Shown: positions 36,550-45,157 of the stretch, one piece after another | How the letters are laid out: every line of letters starts with the position of its first letter | Position numbering within the stretch: the first letter of the stretch is position 1 | Assembly: GCA_937864115.1 (NCBI GenBank) | Contig: CALMII010000005.1 | Span: 153,497 to 217,496, forward strand | Source of the DNA: an uncultured Steroidobacter sp. | GTDB lineage: Bacteria; Pseudomonadota; Gammaproteobacteria; Steroidobacterales; Steroidobacteraceae | Length of the DNA: 64,000 nt | Direction of reading: 5' to 3' | Notes under the pieces: generated by a model | What the model saw: the letters and a program-made list of their open reading frames with translations, nothing else | What the model was told of the DNA's origin: nothing | Databases searched by the model: none | Program-made: the position numbers and the translations under genes

Positions 36550-37146
36550 TCAGAACAGCAGCAGCACCGCGCCCGTCACCGCAATGAGCGAACCGGCGAC
36601 ACGACCGACCTGCACCTGCGCCCCCGGCGTTGCCTGTCGCGCCAGCAACGCACCGGCCGCGACACCGAGCACGTGCAACGTCACCGTCGCACTCACGAAG
36701 CCGGCCGCGTACACACCGAGCGTCGACGCAGGCGCTTCGACAGCATGCGCATAGCCATGAAAGATCGCGAACACGCCAACCAGCACGGCACTCGCGACGA
36801 CGGGCATGCGCATTCCCGCCGCGACCAGCGCACCGAGCACGATGACGGAGATCGCGATCATCGGTTCGATCGCCGGCAGGCCAATGCCGTTCGCACCCGC
36901 TGCAGCACCGATCAGCATCGCGAGCGGAAACACGATCGGCAGCGTCCACACCGCGCGCCGTCCGAGACGCACGGCCCACAGGCCGACGGCGATCATCGCC
37001 AGCAGATGATCGATGCCCGTGAACGGATGCGCGAAGCCCGCGACGAAATCGTGCGCGCCATGACCTTCGGGGTGAGCCAGCGCCAGCGGCGCAAAGGCGA
37101 AAGCGACGAGAGCGGCCGACAGCCGACGCACGAACGATGCAGTCAT
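36550..37146 (-). CDS. HupE/UreJ family nickel/cobalt permease
   Basis: HupE/UreJ proteins are small permeases for nickel or cobalt. The ATG at 37146 gives 198 residues: a signal-like helix, the His-rich start HPEGHGAHDFVAGFAHPFTG, the signature HPFTGIDHLLAMIAVGLWAV and six hydrophobic helices (VVASAVLVGVFAIFHGYAHA, containing conserved His). No urease or hydrogenase genes are near. It is divergent from a cobalamin riboswitch 200 bp away, which suggests cobalt rather than nickel, an inference. Confidence 0.88.
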   Translation of the reverse strand: MTASFVRRLSAALVAFAFAPLALAHPEGHGAHDFVAGFAHPFTGIDHLLAMIAVGLWAVRLGRRAVWTLPIVFPLAMLIGAAAGANGIGLPAIEPMIAISVIVLGALVAAGMRMPVVASAVLVGVFAIFHGYAHAVEAPASTLGVYAAGFVSATVTLHVLGVAAGALLARQATPGAQVQVGRVAGSLIAVTGAVLLLF

Positions 37147-37247
37147 GAGTTTTCCTTGTGGGTCCCCAACGCGAGAGTCGAATCGACGATAGCCGACGCG
37201 TCGCGACGGTGACAAACGTCATTCGACGTAGACGACGCGGTACCTGT

Positions 37248-37303
37248 CTGTAGGTCAGGCTTTAGCCTGACTCCCCAGAGGCCGGCTAAAGCCGGCTCCA
37301 CAG
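37248..37303. repeat. Family A double-hairpin repeat (copy 10)
   Basis: Lies between hupE and the riboswitch. One compensated arm pair (GGCTAAAGCC). Confidence 0.88.
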
Positions 37304-37359
37304 CGGAGAGTGAATCTCCGGTTGACGCCCGACCACCAACCCCAATATCTTGTGTCCGC

Positions 37360-37565
37360 CAGCGGTGCCCGCCCCAACGGGATGGGCCTAAGAGGGAATC
37401 CGGTGCCCAGTAAACCTGAAAGGTGAATCTGGAAGTCCGGAGCTGCCCCGCAGCGGTAATCGGGAACGAAAGGCGTCGAGACACTCCGGTGCGAACCGGG
37501 GGAAGTGACGTCCGGTAGATCAGCCTCGCCAGAGGCCCGCCCGACAGCCCGAAGACCTGCCGCGG
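37360..37565 (+). promoter_or_regulatory. Cobalamin (AdoCbl) riboswitch controlling nrdAB
   Basis: The conserved core of cobalamin riboswitches is visible in order: GGGAATCCGGTG (37394-37405), AGCTGCCCCGCAGCGGTAA (37441-37459) and the B12 box CCCGAAGACCTGCC (37548-37561). The outer GCGG/CCGC P1 pairing closes it. It lies about 240 bp upstream of nrdA on the same strand. Cobalamin riboswitches are known to repress B12-independent ribonucleotide reductases when AdoCbl allows a class II enzyme to work. Confidence 0.93.
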
Positions 37566-37602
37566 ACTTCGCCACTTCGGTGGCGATGACAGGCTGTCGG
37601 GC
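37539..37602 (+). promoter_or_regulatory. Candidate expression platform of the nrdA riboswitch
   Basis: GCCCGACAGCC (37539-37549), which overlaps the 5' side of the B12 box, is perfectly complementary to GGCTGTCGGGC (37592-37602). A small CGCCAC-TTCG-GTGGCG hairpin lies between. Forming the long stem would disrupt the aptamer. No T-run follows, and nrdA begins 200 bp later. Confidence 0.6.
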
Positions 37603-37803
37603 TCTCGTGGGCGGAGCTGGCGGAAGTGACTGCCGTCGCGGTCGCTCTCCTCCTCATTCCTTCCATCGTGGCCCGTTTCCGCTCGCGGGAGCGGCAGGCC
37701 ACGATTCGGGTGCATTGCCTGCCGCCGTTGCGTTCGGCATCAGTCAATGCATGCGACGTCGGGCCTGCTGTCTTCCCGGGCAACCGCTTGAGGGGAGACA
37801 GAC

Positions 37804-40263
37804 ATGCAGCAGGCCACTTCGATCGGCGCCGCGAGCGCCCAAAGCAATTTCAGACTCACGTCCCCGCCCGCCGCGCGCACCCAGATGCGTGTCACCAAGC
37901 GCAGCGGCGACCACGAACCCGTCGACGTCAACAAGATCGTGCGCGCGGTGATGCGCTGCTGCGAGGGACTCGTCACCGTCGATCCGATGCGCGTCGCGCT
38001 CAAGACCATCGCCGGGCTGTACGACGGCGCCACGACGCGCGAACTCGATGAGCTGTCGATCCGCACGGCCGCCTCGTTCATGGCGGAAGAGCCCGAGTAC
38101 TCGCGGCTCGCCGCGCGCCTGCTCGCCGGGTTCATCGACAAGGAAGTGCAGGGTCTCGGCGTGTATTCGTTCTCGCAGTCGATCCGCCTCGGCTTCGACA
38201 CCGGCCTGATCAACGAGCGCGTGCTGGGCTTCGTCGAAGCCAATGCGCGCAAGCTCAACGATGCGATCGATGCCTCGCGCACGAACGGGCTCGAATACTT
38301 CGGCCTGCGCACGCTGTACGACCGCTACCTGCTCAAGCATCCGACCCGCCGGCTCGTCATCGAAACGCCGCAGCAGTTCTGGATGCGCATCGCGGTGGCG
38401 CTGAGCGCGACGGTGCAGGAGACGATCGATCTGTACCAGCTGTTCTCGAACCTCGACTACATCGCCAGCTCGCCGACGCTGTTCAACGCCGGCACGCGTC
38501 ACGAACAGCTGTCGAGCTGCTTCCTGCTCGATTCGCCGCAGGACTCGCTCGAATCAATCTACGACAAATACAAGGACATCGCGCTGCTGTCGAAATTCTC
38601 CGGCGGCATCGGCGTCGCCTGGCATCGCGTGCGTTCGGAAGGCTCGCTGATCCGCGCGACCAATGGCCTGTCGAACGGCGTCGTGCCGTGGCTGAAGACG
38701 CTGGATTCGTCGGTCGCCGCCGTGAACCAGGGTGGCAAACGCAAGGGTGCGGCCTGTGTGTATCTGGAACCCTGGCACGCCGACGTCGAATCGTTTCTGG
38801 AACTGCGCGACAACACCGGCGACGAAGGCCGGCGCACGCATCACATCAATCTCGCCAACTGGATTCCCGATCTGTTCATGCGCCGCGTCGAAGCGGACGA
38901 GCAATGGTCGCTGTTCGATCCTGCCGACGTGCCGGAACTGCCCGACCTGTTCGGCCCCGCGTTCGAGGACGCCTACGTCCAGGCCGAAGCGCGCGGCATT
39001 GCGCGCAAGACGCTGCGCGCCCGCGATCTGTACGCCCGCATGATGCGTGTGCTCGCGCAGACCGGTAACGGCTGGATGACCTTCAAGGACAAGTCCAACC
39101 TCGCCTGCAACCAGACGGCGAAACCGGGCAACACGGTGCATCTGTCGAATCTCTGCACTGAGATTCTCGAGATCACGAGCAACGGCGAAACGGCCGTATG
39201 CAATCTCGGCTCGATCAATCTCGCCCGCCACCTCTCCTCCGACCCCCTCTCCTCCGATCCCCTCCCCCGCTCCGCGGGGGAGGGCCAGGGTGGGGGTTTT
39301 CCGGCCTTCGACTTCGACAAACTCGCCCACACCGTCCAGATCGCCGTGCGCCAACTCGACCGCGTCATCGACCTGAACTTCTATCCCATCGCCACCGCAC
39401 GCGCCTCCAACATGCGCTGGCGTCCGGTCGGCCTCGGCGTCATGGGTCTGCAGGACGTGTTCTTCCAGCTGCGCCTGCCCTTCGACAGCGAAGCCGCACG
39501 CCAGCTTTCGACCCGCATCGCCGAGACGATCTACTTCCACGCGCTGCGCACGTCGATGGAACTCGCCCGCGAACACGGCGCACACGCTGCCTTCGCCGAC
39601 ACGCGCGCCGCGCAGGGTGAGCTGCAGTTCGATGCCTGGGGCGTCACGCCGTCGGAACCTGCGCGCTGGGACGAACTGCGCACCGAGATCCGCACGCACG
39701 GCCTGCGCAACAGCCTGCTGATCGCGATCGCGCCCACGGCGACCATCGCATCGATCGCCGGCTGCTACGAATGCATCGAGCCGCAGGTGTCCAACCTGTT
39801 CAAGCGCGAAACGCTGTCCGGCGACTTCCTGCAGATCAACCGCTACCTGGTGGAGGAACTGAAGCAACTCGGCCTGTGGACCGACGAGATGCGCAATGCC
39901 ATCAAGCTCGCCGACGGCTCGATCCAGAACCTGACCGAACTGCCGGAAGAACTGCGTTCGATCTATCGCACCGCGTGGGAACTGCCGATGCGCGCGCTGA
40001 TCGATCTCGCCGCGGAGCGCGGCGCGTACATCGACCAGAGCCAGTCGCTGAACCTGTTCATGGCGAACCCGAACATCGGCCAGCTTTCCAGCATGTACAT
40101 GTATGCGTGGAAGCGCGGACTGAAGACGACCTACTACCTGCGCTCGCGACCGGCGACGCATATCGCGAAGACCACGGTGCGCGCGGAAGCGGCGAAGGTC
40201 AGCGATACGGATGCGGTCGTGTGCTCGCTCGAAAATCCTGAACTTTGCGAGGCCTGCCAGTAA
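37804..40263 (+). CDS. nrdA: NrdA, class I ribonucleotide reductase large subunit, with repeat-encoded insert
   Basis: NrdA reduces ribonucleoside diphosphates to deoxyribonucleotides. The 819-residue protein has an N-terminal ATP-cone (MRVTKRSGDHEPVDVNKIVR), the allosteric and barrel domains (SSPTLFNAGTRHEQLSSCFL, FSGGIGVAWHRVRSEG), the active-site loop VHLSNLCTEILEITSNGETA, the PTATIASIAG substrate loop and the C-terminal redox pair CEAC. Residues about 477-498, right after the conserved CNLGSINLARH, are an extra Ser/Pro/Gly stretch encoded in frame by a family B repeat. Controlled by the upstream cobalamin riboswitch and co-transcribed with nrdB (1 bp overlap). Confidence 0.97.
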   Translation: MQQATSIGAASAQSNFRLTSPPAARTQMRVTKRSGDHEPVDVNKIVRAVMRCCEGLVTVDPMRVALKTIAGLYDGATTRELDELSIRTAASFMAEEPEYSRLAARLLAGFIDKEVQGLGVYSFSQSIRLGFDTGLINERVLGFVEANARKLNDAIDASRTNGLEYFGLRTLYDRYLLKHPTRRLVIETPQQFWMRIAVALSATVQETIDLYQLFSNLDYIASSPTLFNAGTRHEQLSSCFLLDSPQDSLESIYDKYKDIALLSKFSGGIGVAWHRVRSEGSLIRATNGLSNGVVPWLKTLDSSVAAVNQGGKRKGAACVYLEPWHADVESFLELRDNTGDEGRRTHHINLANWIPDLFMRRVEADEQWSLFDPADVPELPDLFGPAFEDAYVQAEARGIARKTLRARDLYARMMRVLAQTGNGWMTFKDKSNLACNQTAKPGNTVHLSNLCTEILEITSNGETAVCNLGSINLARHLSSDPLSSDPLPRSAGEGQGGGFPAFDFDKLAHTVQIAVRQLDRVIDLNFYPIATARASNMRWRPVGLGVMGLQDVFFQLRLPFDSEAARQLSTRIAETIYFHALRTSMELAREHGAHAAFADTRAAQGELQFDAWGVTPSEPARWDELRTEIRTHGLRNSLLIAIAPTATIASIAGCYECIEPQVSNLFKRETLSGDFLQINRYLVEELKQLGLWTDEMRNAIKLADGSIQNLTELPEELRSIYRTAWELPMRALIDLAAERGAYIDQSQSLNLFMANPNIGQLSSMYMYAWKRGLKTTYYLRSRPATHIAKTTVRAEAAKVSDTDAVVCSLENPELCEACQ
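39232..39297. repeat. Family B palindrome inside nrdA
   Basis: CCCCTCCCCCGCTCCGCGGG with a duplicated CTCTCCTCCGACCCC unit on its left, all in frame within the catalytic domain of NrdA. Confidence 0.88.
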
Positions 40264-41429
40264 TGAACGCCCCCACCCCAACCCTCCCCCGCTTCGCGGA
40301 GGAGGGAGCCGGAACGACGCTGCCTTCTTCAGCCCCCTCCTCCGCGCAGCGGGGAGGAGGAGCGCGAAGCGCGACGGAGATCCCCCGGAGAGGGGAGAGG
40401 GTCGGGGTGGGGGCCGCCGACGCGCCCGTATCACTCCTGAACCCCGGCTTCGACCTCACGCTGCGCCCCATGCGCTACCCGCGCTTCTACGAGATGTATC
40501 GCGCGGCGATCAAGAACACCTGGACGGTGGAGGAGATCGATTTCCAGATCGATCTCGGCCACCTGCGCCAGCGCATGACGCCAGCCGACCGACACCTGAT
40601 CGAACGGCTGGTGGCGTTTTTCGCCACCGGCGATTCGATCGTGTCGAACAACCTCGTCATCAGCCTGTACCGGCACATCAATGCGCCCGAGGCACGCATG
40701 TACCTGTCGCGGCAACTGTTCGAGGAAGCGCTGCACATCCAGTTCTACCTCACGCTGCTCGACAACTACGTGCCCGATCCGGATCGTCGCGCGCAGGCGT
40801 TCGCGGCCATCGAGAACATTCCCTCGATCCGCCGCAAGGCGGAGTTCTGTCAACGCTGGACGGATGAAGTGTTCGCGCTGGAAAGCACGGCGAGCGATGA
40901 CGACAGACGCCGCTTCCTGCTCAATCTCACCTGCTTCGCGAGCTGCATCGAAGGCCTGTTCTTTTTCGGCGCCTTCGCCTACGTCTACTTCCTGCGCTCG
41001 CGCGGCCTGCTGCCGGGTCTCGCCGCCGGCACGAACTGGGTGTTCCGCGACGAGAGTGCGCACATGGCGTTCGCGTTCGAAGTCATCAACACCGTGCGCC
41101 GCGAAAGCCCGCACCTGTTCGATGCGCAGTGGGCCGCACAGGTGCAGTCGATGATCGAGGAAGCCGTCGAATGCGAAGCTGCCTTCGCCGACGACGTGCT
41201 GTCAGGCGGCGTGGTCGGCCTGACCAAGCGCGAAATGCGCCAGTACCTGGAGTACGTCGCCGACCAGCGCCTGGTGATGCTCGGCCTGGCGCCGCGCTAC
41301 GGCTCGCGCAACCCGTTCCCGTTCATGGAACTGCAGGACGTGCAGGAACTCACCAACTTCTTCGAACGCCGCGTGTCGGCGTACCAGGTCGCGGTGCAGG
41401 GCGAGGTGGCGTTCGATCAGGCTTTCTGA
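40263..41429 (+). CDS. nrdB: NrdB, class I ribonucleotide reductase small subunit, with repeat-encoded N-terminus
   Basis: NrdB houses the dimetal centre and radical of class I ribonucleotide reductase. ATG at 40263 overlaps the nrdA stop (TAATG). The 388-residue product has the metal ligands in FFATGDSIVSNN, FEEALHIQFY (Glu, His and the probable radical Tyr four residues after the His) and RDESAHMAFAFEVIN. The normal protein seems to begin near LNPGFDLTLRPMRYPRFYEM (about residue 58). The first ~50 residues are Pro/Arg/Gly rich and come from two half-elements of the family B repeat, so the N-terminus is a recent addition or the start lies downstream. Confidence 0.95.
   Translation: MNAPTPTLPRFAEEGAGTTLPSSAPSSAQRGGGARSATEIPRRGERVGVGAADAPVSLLNPGFDLTLRPMRYPRFYEMYRAAIKNTWTVEEIDFQIDLGHLRQRMTPADRHLIERLVAFFATGDSIVSNNLVISLYRHINAPEARMYLSRQLFEEALHIQFYLTLLDNYVPDPDRRAQAFAAIENIPSIRRKAEFCQRWTDEVFALESTASDDDRRRFLLNLTCFASCIEGLFFFGAFAYVYFLRSRGLLPGLAAGTNWVFRDESAHMAFAFEVINTVRRESPHLFDAQWAAQVQSMIEEAVECEAAFADDVLSGGVVGLTKREMRQYLEYVADQRLVMLGLAPRYGSRNPFPFMELQDVQELTNFFERRVSAYQVAVQGEVAFDQAF
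40270..40415. repeat. Two family B half-elements at the 5' end of nrdB
   Basis: Element 1 at 40270-40310 (CCCCACCCCAACCCTCCCCC...) and element 2 at 40332-40415 (...GGGTCGGGGTGGGGGCC) are inverted to each other, enclosing about 20 bp. The nrdB frame is open through both. The 18295-18443 locus has the same two-block architecture. Confidence 0.88.
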
Positions 41430-41441
41430 ATCGGAGAGGAA

Positions 41442-41533
41442 AATGGCCGCAAAAAGGCGCAAAGCTCACAAGGTCAGAAAGAGAAAAGAAGTTCTTTCCC
41501 GCCTTGCAGCTTTTGCGCCTTTTTGCGGCCATT
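41442..41533. repeat. Family C palindrome (copy 3)
   Basis: Begins 12 bp after the nrdB stop and ends 10 bp before the stop of the convergent wHTH gene, so it may double as a bidirectional terminator. Confidence 0.9.
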
Positions 41534-41543
41534 CCTCTGCTCT

Positions 41544-42779
41544 TCACCGCTCCATCTCCCAGATGCGCTTCGCATCGAGCGGCGAGACGAACAGGAGTTT
41601 GCCGGCCATGCCGGTGCGGGCGACGCCCTGCACTTCGTAGAGCATCTCGAAGGAGTTCGCGGTGCCGGCGCCGCGTGCGATTTCCTGGAGTCCGGCAACC
41701 GATGAAGCAGCCGCGGCGGCGTGGGTAACACCTGTATCGCGCGCGCCGGCAATGATCACGACGCGGTTCGCGCCGGGGCCGGGGAACGCGGACACGAAGC
41801 CGTAGTCGAGGTAGCGCGTTTCGGTCGTGTCGCCGCCGGTGCTTCGATATCTCGCGTCCGTCTTGAGATCGATGAGTTCGTCGTACGTGCCGCCGAGCGC
41901 GATGCGCGAGGCGGAGAACGTCGGATCGCCGAGAATGCCGAGGCCGCTCAGGAAACCGATGTAGACGATGTGACTGTTCGTCAGCATGCTGCCGTTGAGA
42001 TCGGACATGAGCATGACCCGCACGCGCTTCTTCGTACCCAGCACCGGCACGATGTCCTGCAGCGCGAAGGCGGCGGAGGTCGGCAGGTAGGTGAGATTCA
42101 GGTTGCGATAACGCTCCATCACCTTCGGACTGACTTCGACCTGGTGCACGAAGTCGTCGGTCGAATTGATGAAGAACTCGCGGACCAGGCGACGGATGTG
42201 ACCGGACTCGTCCGTCTCGCCCATCATGTAGTAGTCGCCGACGACGATGGTGATGGGCAGATCGTCGTTCAGCAGCGGCGCCCAGATCGGACTGGTGCGG
42301 GCCTGCTGCAATTGCGTGTCGACGGGTGCCGGCTTCGTCAGCAGATAGGTCGTCAACGATCCCAGCGCCGCCGCTGCCACCAGCGCCGCGGCAATCAGCC
42401 AGCGTCGTCCGGGGCGAACCGTCACCGTTGCCGGCAGGTCCGATTCCGTCGCGACCCCCGGCTGCTCTTCGACCGTCAGCCGGTATTCGCCCTTCGGGAT
42501 CGAGATCCGCGCCGGCGTACCACCGACGCCGGTGTAGTACTCATCCAGACGCCGCCTCAGTTTGTGAACGTAGACGCGCACCACCGAGTCCTGCGACACG
42601 TCGAAGCGGCTGTCCTTGCCGAACACCTTGAACGCGATCTCGAGTTCCTTGGGCGCTTCGCCGGCCAGCGATCGTTCGAGCAGAAAGTCGAACAGCCGTG
42701 ACAGCGCACCGGGCTTGCCGAGCGCGCCACTGGCGCGGATCAGCTCGGCCTGTTGCTGCAGCGGCGAAAGATCGGCCAT
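41544..42779 (-). CDS. Winged-helix regulator with membrane anchor (ToxR/CadC-like layout)
   Basis: ATG at 42779 gives 411 residues. The N-terminal ~120 residues form an OmpR/PhoB-type winged helix (LSRLFDFLLERSLAGEAPKE; FDVSQDSVVRVYVHKLRRRL), then one membrane helix (about residues 130-150, LIAAALVAAAALGSLTTYLL), then a ~250-residue C-terminal domain I do not recognise (LPITIVVGDYYMMGETDESG). Such one-component regulators sense periplasmic signals. It is divergent from a TonB-dependent receptor gene (188 bp), so it probably controls that receptor. Confidence 0.8.
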   Translation of the reverse strand: MADLSPLQQQAELIRASGALGKPGALSRLFDFLLERSLAGEAPKELEIAFKVFGKDSRFDVSQDSVVRVYVHKLRRRLDEYYTGVGGTPARISIPKGEYRLTVEEQPGVATESDLPATVTVRPGRRWLIAAALVAAAALGSLTTYLLTKPAPVDTQLQQARTSPIWAPLLNDDLPITIVVGDYYMMGETDESGHIRRLVREFFINSTDDFVHQVEVSPKVMERYRNLNLTYLPTSAAFALQDIVPVLGTKKRVRVMLMSDLNGSMLTNSHIVYIGFLSGLGILGDPTFSASRIALGGTYDELIDLKTDARYRSTGGDTTETRYLDYGFVSAFPGPGANRVVIIAGARDTGVTHAAAAASSVAGLQEIARGAGTANSFEMLYEVQGVARTGMAGKLLFVSPLDAKRIWEMER

Positions 42780-42967
42780 GGAGATCGTGTCGAGAAATCT
42801 GAAGGGGCTTGAATCGTAACAGGCCGGTCCCGGGTTAACGTTAAATAACGTCAGAGCAAACAGTAAATTACTGGCGCCGCGAACTCGCGAAAACAACTCT
42901 CCTGCGCCACCGGCGATCCATCGCCGGTGCAGACCTAACAACTATTACGCGCACTGGAGTTACCGCC

Positions 42968-44944
42968 TTGTCACGCCCGCTCGTCGCCACCGCCCTGGTG
43001 CTGTCCGTCGTTTCTCCCTCTGCCGTCGCCGATACGCTCGAAGAGGTGCTGGTCACTGCCCGCAGCATCGAGGACACGCTGCCGCTGGAATTGACCCGCT
43101 ACGGCCACGACGTCGAAACGGTGAGCGCCGACCAGATCGCCGCCGCCGGCTATGTAGACGTGAGCGCAGCCCTGCAATACCAGGTGCCGGGGTTGTTCGT
43201 CTCGCCGGGAAGCGGTCCCTTCGACTACGTGGACGTGTCGCTGCAGGGCTCGCGCCCCGGCGATGTGCTGTGGCTGGTCGACGGCGTGCGCATCAACAAC
43301 CGCATCTTCAATGACACGAGCCCGGATGCCCTGCCCGCCAACATGGTCGAGCGCATCGAGGTGCTGAAGGGCGCCGAGAGCCTGTTCTACGGCACCCAGG
43401 GCGTGGCCGGCGCCATCAACATCGTGACGCGCGCCTTCAGCGACGAGCCCGGCGGCAACCTCAGAGCCGGCCTCGACAGCAACGACGGCTATCACCTGAG
43501 CGGCTTCGGCCGCGGCGCGCTCGGCAATCACAAGTTCGTGGCCTATGCCTCGAAGGACGAAGGCGACGGCTATCGCCAGTTCGATATCTACCAGCCGAGC
43601 GCGACCGACCGTGATCGCAGTTACGACGTGAAGAACGTGGGCCTGAAATACGGCTACGACTTCGGTGACCGCGCGCACTTCGACCTGCTGTGGCATCACA
43701 CCGACGCGATGCTGGACAACAACTCCGCCGCGCGCACCAAACGCAGCTACAACCATCGCAACGAGGACATCGCCTCCGCGAAGTTCGCCTTCAAGGCGAA
43801 CGACGCCGTCGAACTGCTGGTGAAGGCGTACCTGCACGACTGGGACACGAGCTACGCGAACATCCAGAACCGTCCCGGCACATTCGAGGAAGTCGTGATC
43901 TTTCCGGCAGGCACCTACTGGGGCTTCAAGGACTACGGCGGCACTGCGCTGGCCAAGCTCACACCCGGCGGCAAGCTCGAATACCACCTCGGCTACGACT
44001 ACCAGAACTACACGGCACGCGACGAGGTCTATCCGATCGCCGGCGAGACGGAGACGGTGAACGCATTCTTCGGCGACATCCGCACTGCTGAGAATGCTTT
44101 CGACCGGCTCAACGTCGCCGCCGGCGTGCGCTACAACCGCGGCAGCGGCGGCAAGGATGCGACGGTGTGGAACGTCAGCAGCCGCTATGAAATCTCGGAT
44201 GCGTTGTACGCGCAGGGCGTCGTCGGCACGGCCTTCCTGCTGCCGAGCGCAGAGCAGCTCTACTACGTCGGCGTTCCGGGCGACGACGAATACGCCGGCA
44301 ACCCCGACCTGAAGCCGGAGGAGAGCCGCAATCTCAACCTGTCCATCGGCGGCGAGATCGCGCTGGCGTCCAGCACACTTGGCTGGCGGCTGACCGGCTT
44401 CGCACGCGACGTCGACAATCTCATCGACATCGGCACCGACGATCCCGCCTACCCCAACGGTCGCTACGAGAACGTCGCGGGTACGGTCGAAGTGCGGGGC
44501 GCGGAAGCTGCGATCACCGCGCCGCTCGGCGATGCGTTCCGACTCGATGCCAGCTACACCTGGACGCGCTCGCGCGATGAAGGCTCGGACGAGCAGCGCC
44601 CGCGCACGCCGCAGCGCTTCGCCAAGGCCGGTCTGACGTACACGCCCGTCGGCGGTCGCCTCGAAGCCGGCGCGTCGCTGTACTGGGTGGGCGATGTGTA
44701 CTGGGTACTCCCCGCCTTCGGCCGCCAGAACTTCGGCAACTACACGACGCTGAATCTCTCGACCCGCTTCTACGTCGATGAGGCCCGTCATCACCGCATA
44801 GGCGCAAGCATCGAGAACGTGTTCGACGAGGAATACGCCACCCGCCTCCAGCAGGTCCAGGCCGACGACGGCAGCGGCCCGGTGAAAGTCCAGCGTCTCG
44901 GCGTACCGCAGACCTTCAACCTCAACTACACCTACAGCTTCTGA
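42968..44944 (+). CDS. TonB-dependent outer-membrane receptor
   Basis: A 658-residue receptor. The apparent start is TTG at 42968 with GGAG 9 bp upstream. It has a signal peptide (residues 1-21), a TonB-box region (LEEVLVTARS), a plug domain (GSGPFDYVDVSLQGSRPGDV; VLKGAESLFYGTQGVAGAIN) and a 22-strand barrel ending TFNLNYTYSF with terminal Phe. The compact size resembles heme, cobalamin or siderophore receptors of the FepA/BtuB group; substrate cannot be told. No Fur box is evident in the promoter; the divergent wHTH regulator is the likely controller. Confidence 0.93.
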   Translation: MSRPLVATALVLSVVSPSAVADTLEEVLVTARSIEDTLPLELTRYGHDVETVSADQIAAAGYVDVSAALQYQVPGLFVSPGSGPFDYVDVSLQGSRPGDVLWLVDGVRINNRIFNDTSPDALPANMVERIEVLKGAESLFYGTQGVAGAINIVTRAFSDEPGGNLRAGLDSNDGYHLSGFGRGALGNHKFVAYASKDEGDGYRQFDIYQPSATDRDRSYDVKNVGLKYGYDFGDRAHFDLLWHHTDAMLDNNSAARTKRSYNHRNEDIASAKFAFKANDAVELLVKAYLHDWDTSYANIQNRPGTFEEVVIFPAGTYWGFKDYGGTALAKLTPGGKLEYHLGYDYQNYTARDEVYPIAGETETVNAFFGDIRTAENAFDRLNVAAGVRYNRGSGGKDATVWNVSSRYEISDALYAQGVVGTAFLLPSAEQLYYVGVPGDDEYAGNPDLKPEESRNLNLSIGGEIALASSTLGWRLTGFARDVDNLIDIGTDDPAYPNGRYENVAGTVEVRGAEAAITAPLGDAFRLDASYTWTRSRDEGSDEQRPRTPQRFAKAGLTYTPVGGRLEAGASLYWVGDVYWVLPAFGRQNFGNYTTLNLSTRFYVDEARHHRIGASIENVFDEEYATRLQQVQADDGSGPVKVQRLGVPQTFNLNYTYSF

Positions 44945-45042
44945 CGCCCGCCTTGCCGGTTCCGACTGTTCCTGCGCACTCAGTTACCCCCGTAGCGGCG
45001 CAGGGAGGTCGGGACCGGCGACCTTCGGGAAATCGGAAGGAA

Positions 45043-45138
45043 GAATGGCCGCAAGAAGGCACAAAAAGACGCAAAGTTGAAAAGAGATCACTGAACCTGT
45101 TCTGACCTTGTGTCCTTTGCGCCTTTTTGCGGCCATTA
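45043..45138. repeat. Family C palindrome (copy 4)
   Basis: Between the TonB receptor and PepSY genes, with a partial internal duplication of the GGC(A/G)CAAA segment in the left arm. Confidence 0.86.
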
Positions 45139-45157
45139 CTCCTCGTCTCATCATCAG

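Noticed and set aside
38554..40434. Long open frame opposite nrdA (626 codons, minus strand)
   Set aside because: Antisense of nrdA; no domain, and the amino-acid composition is typical of a shadow frame.
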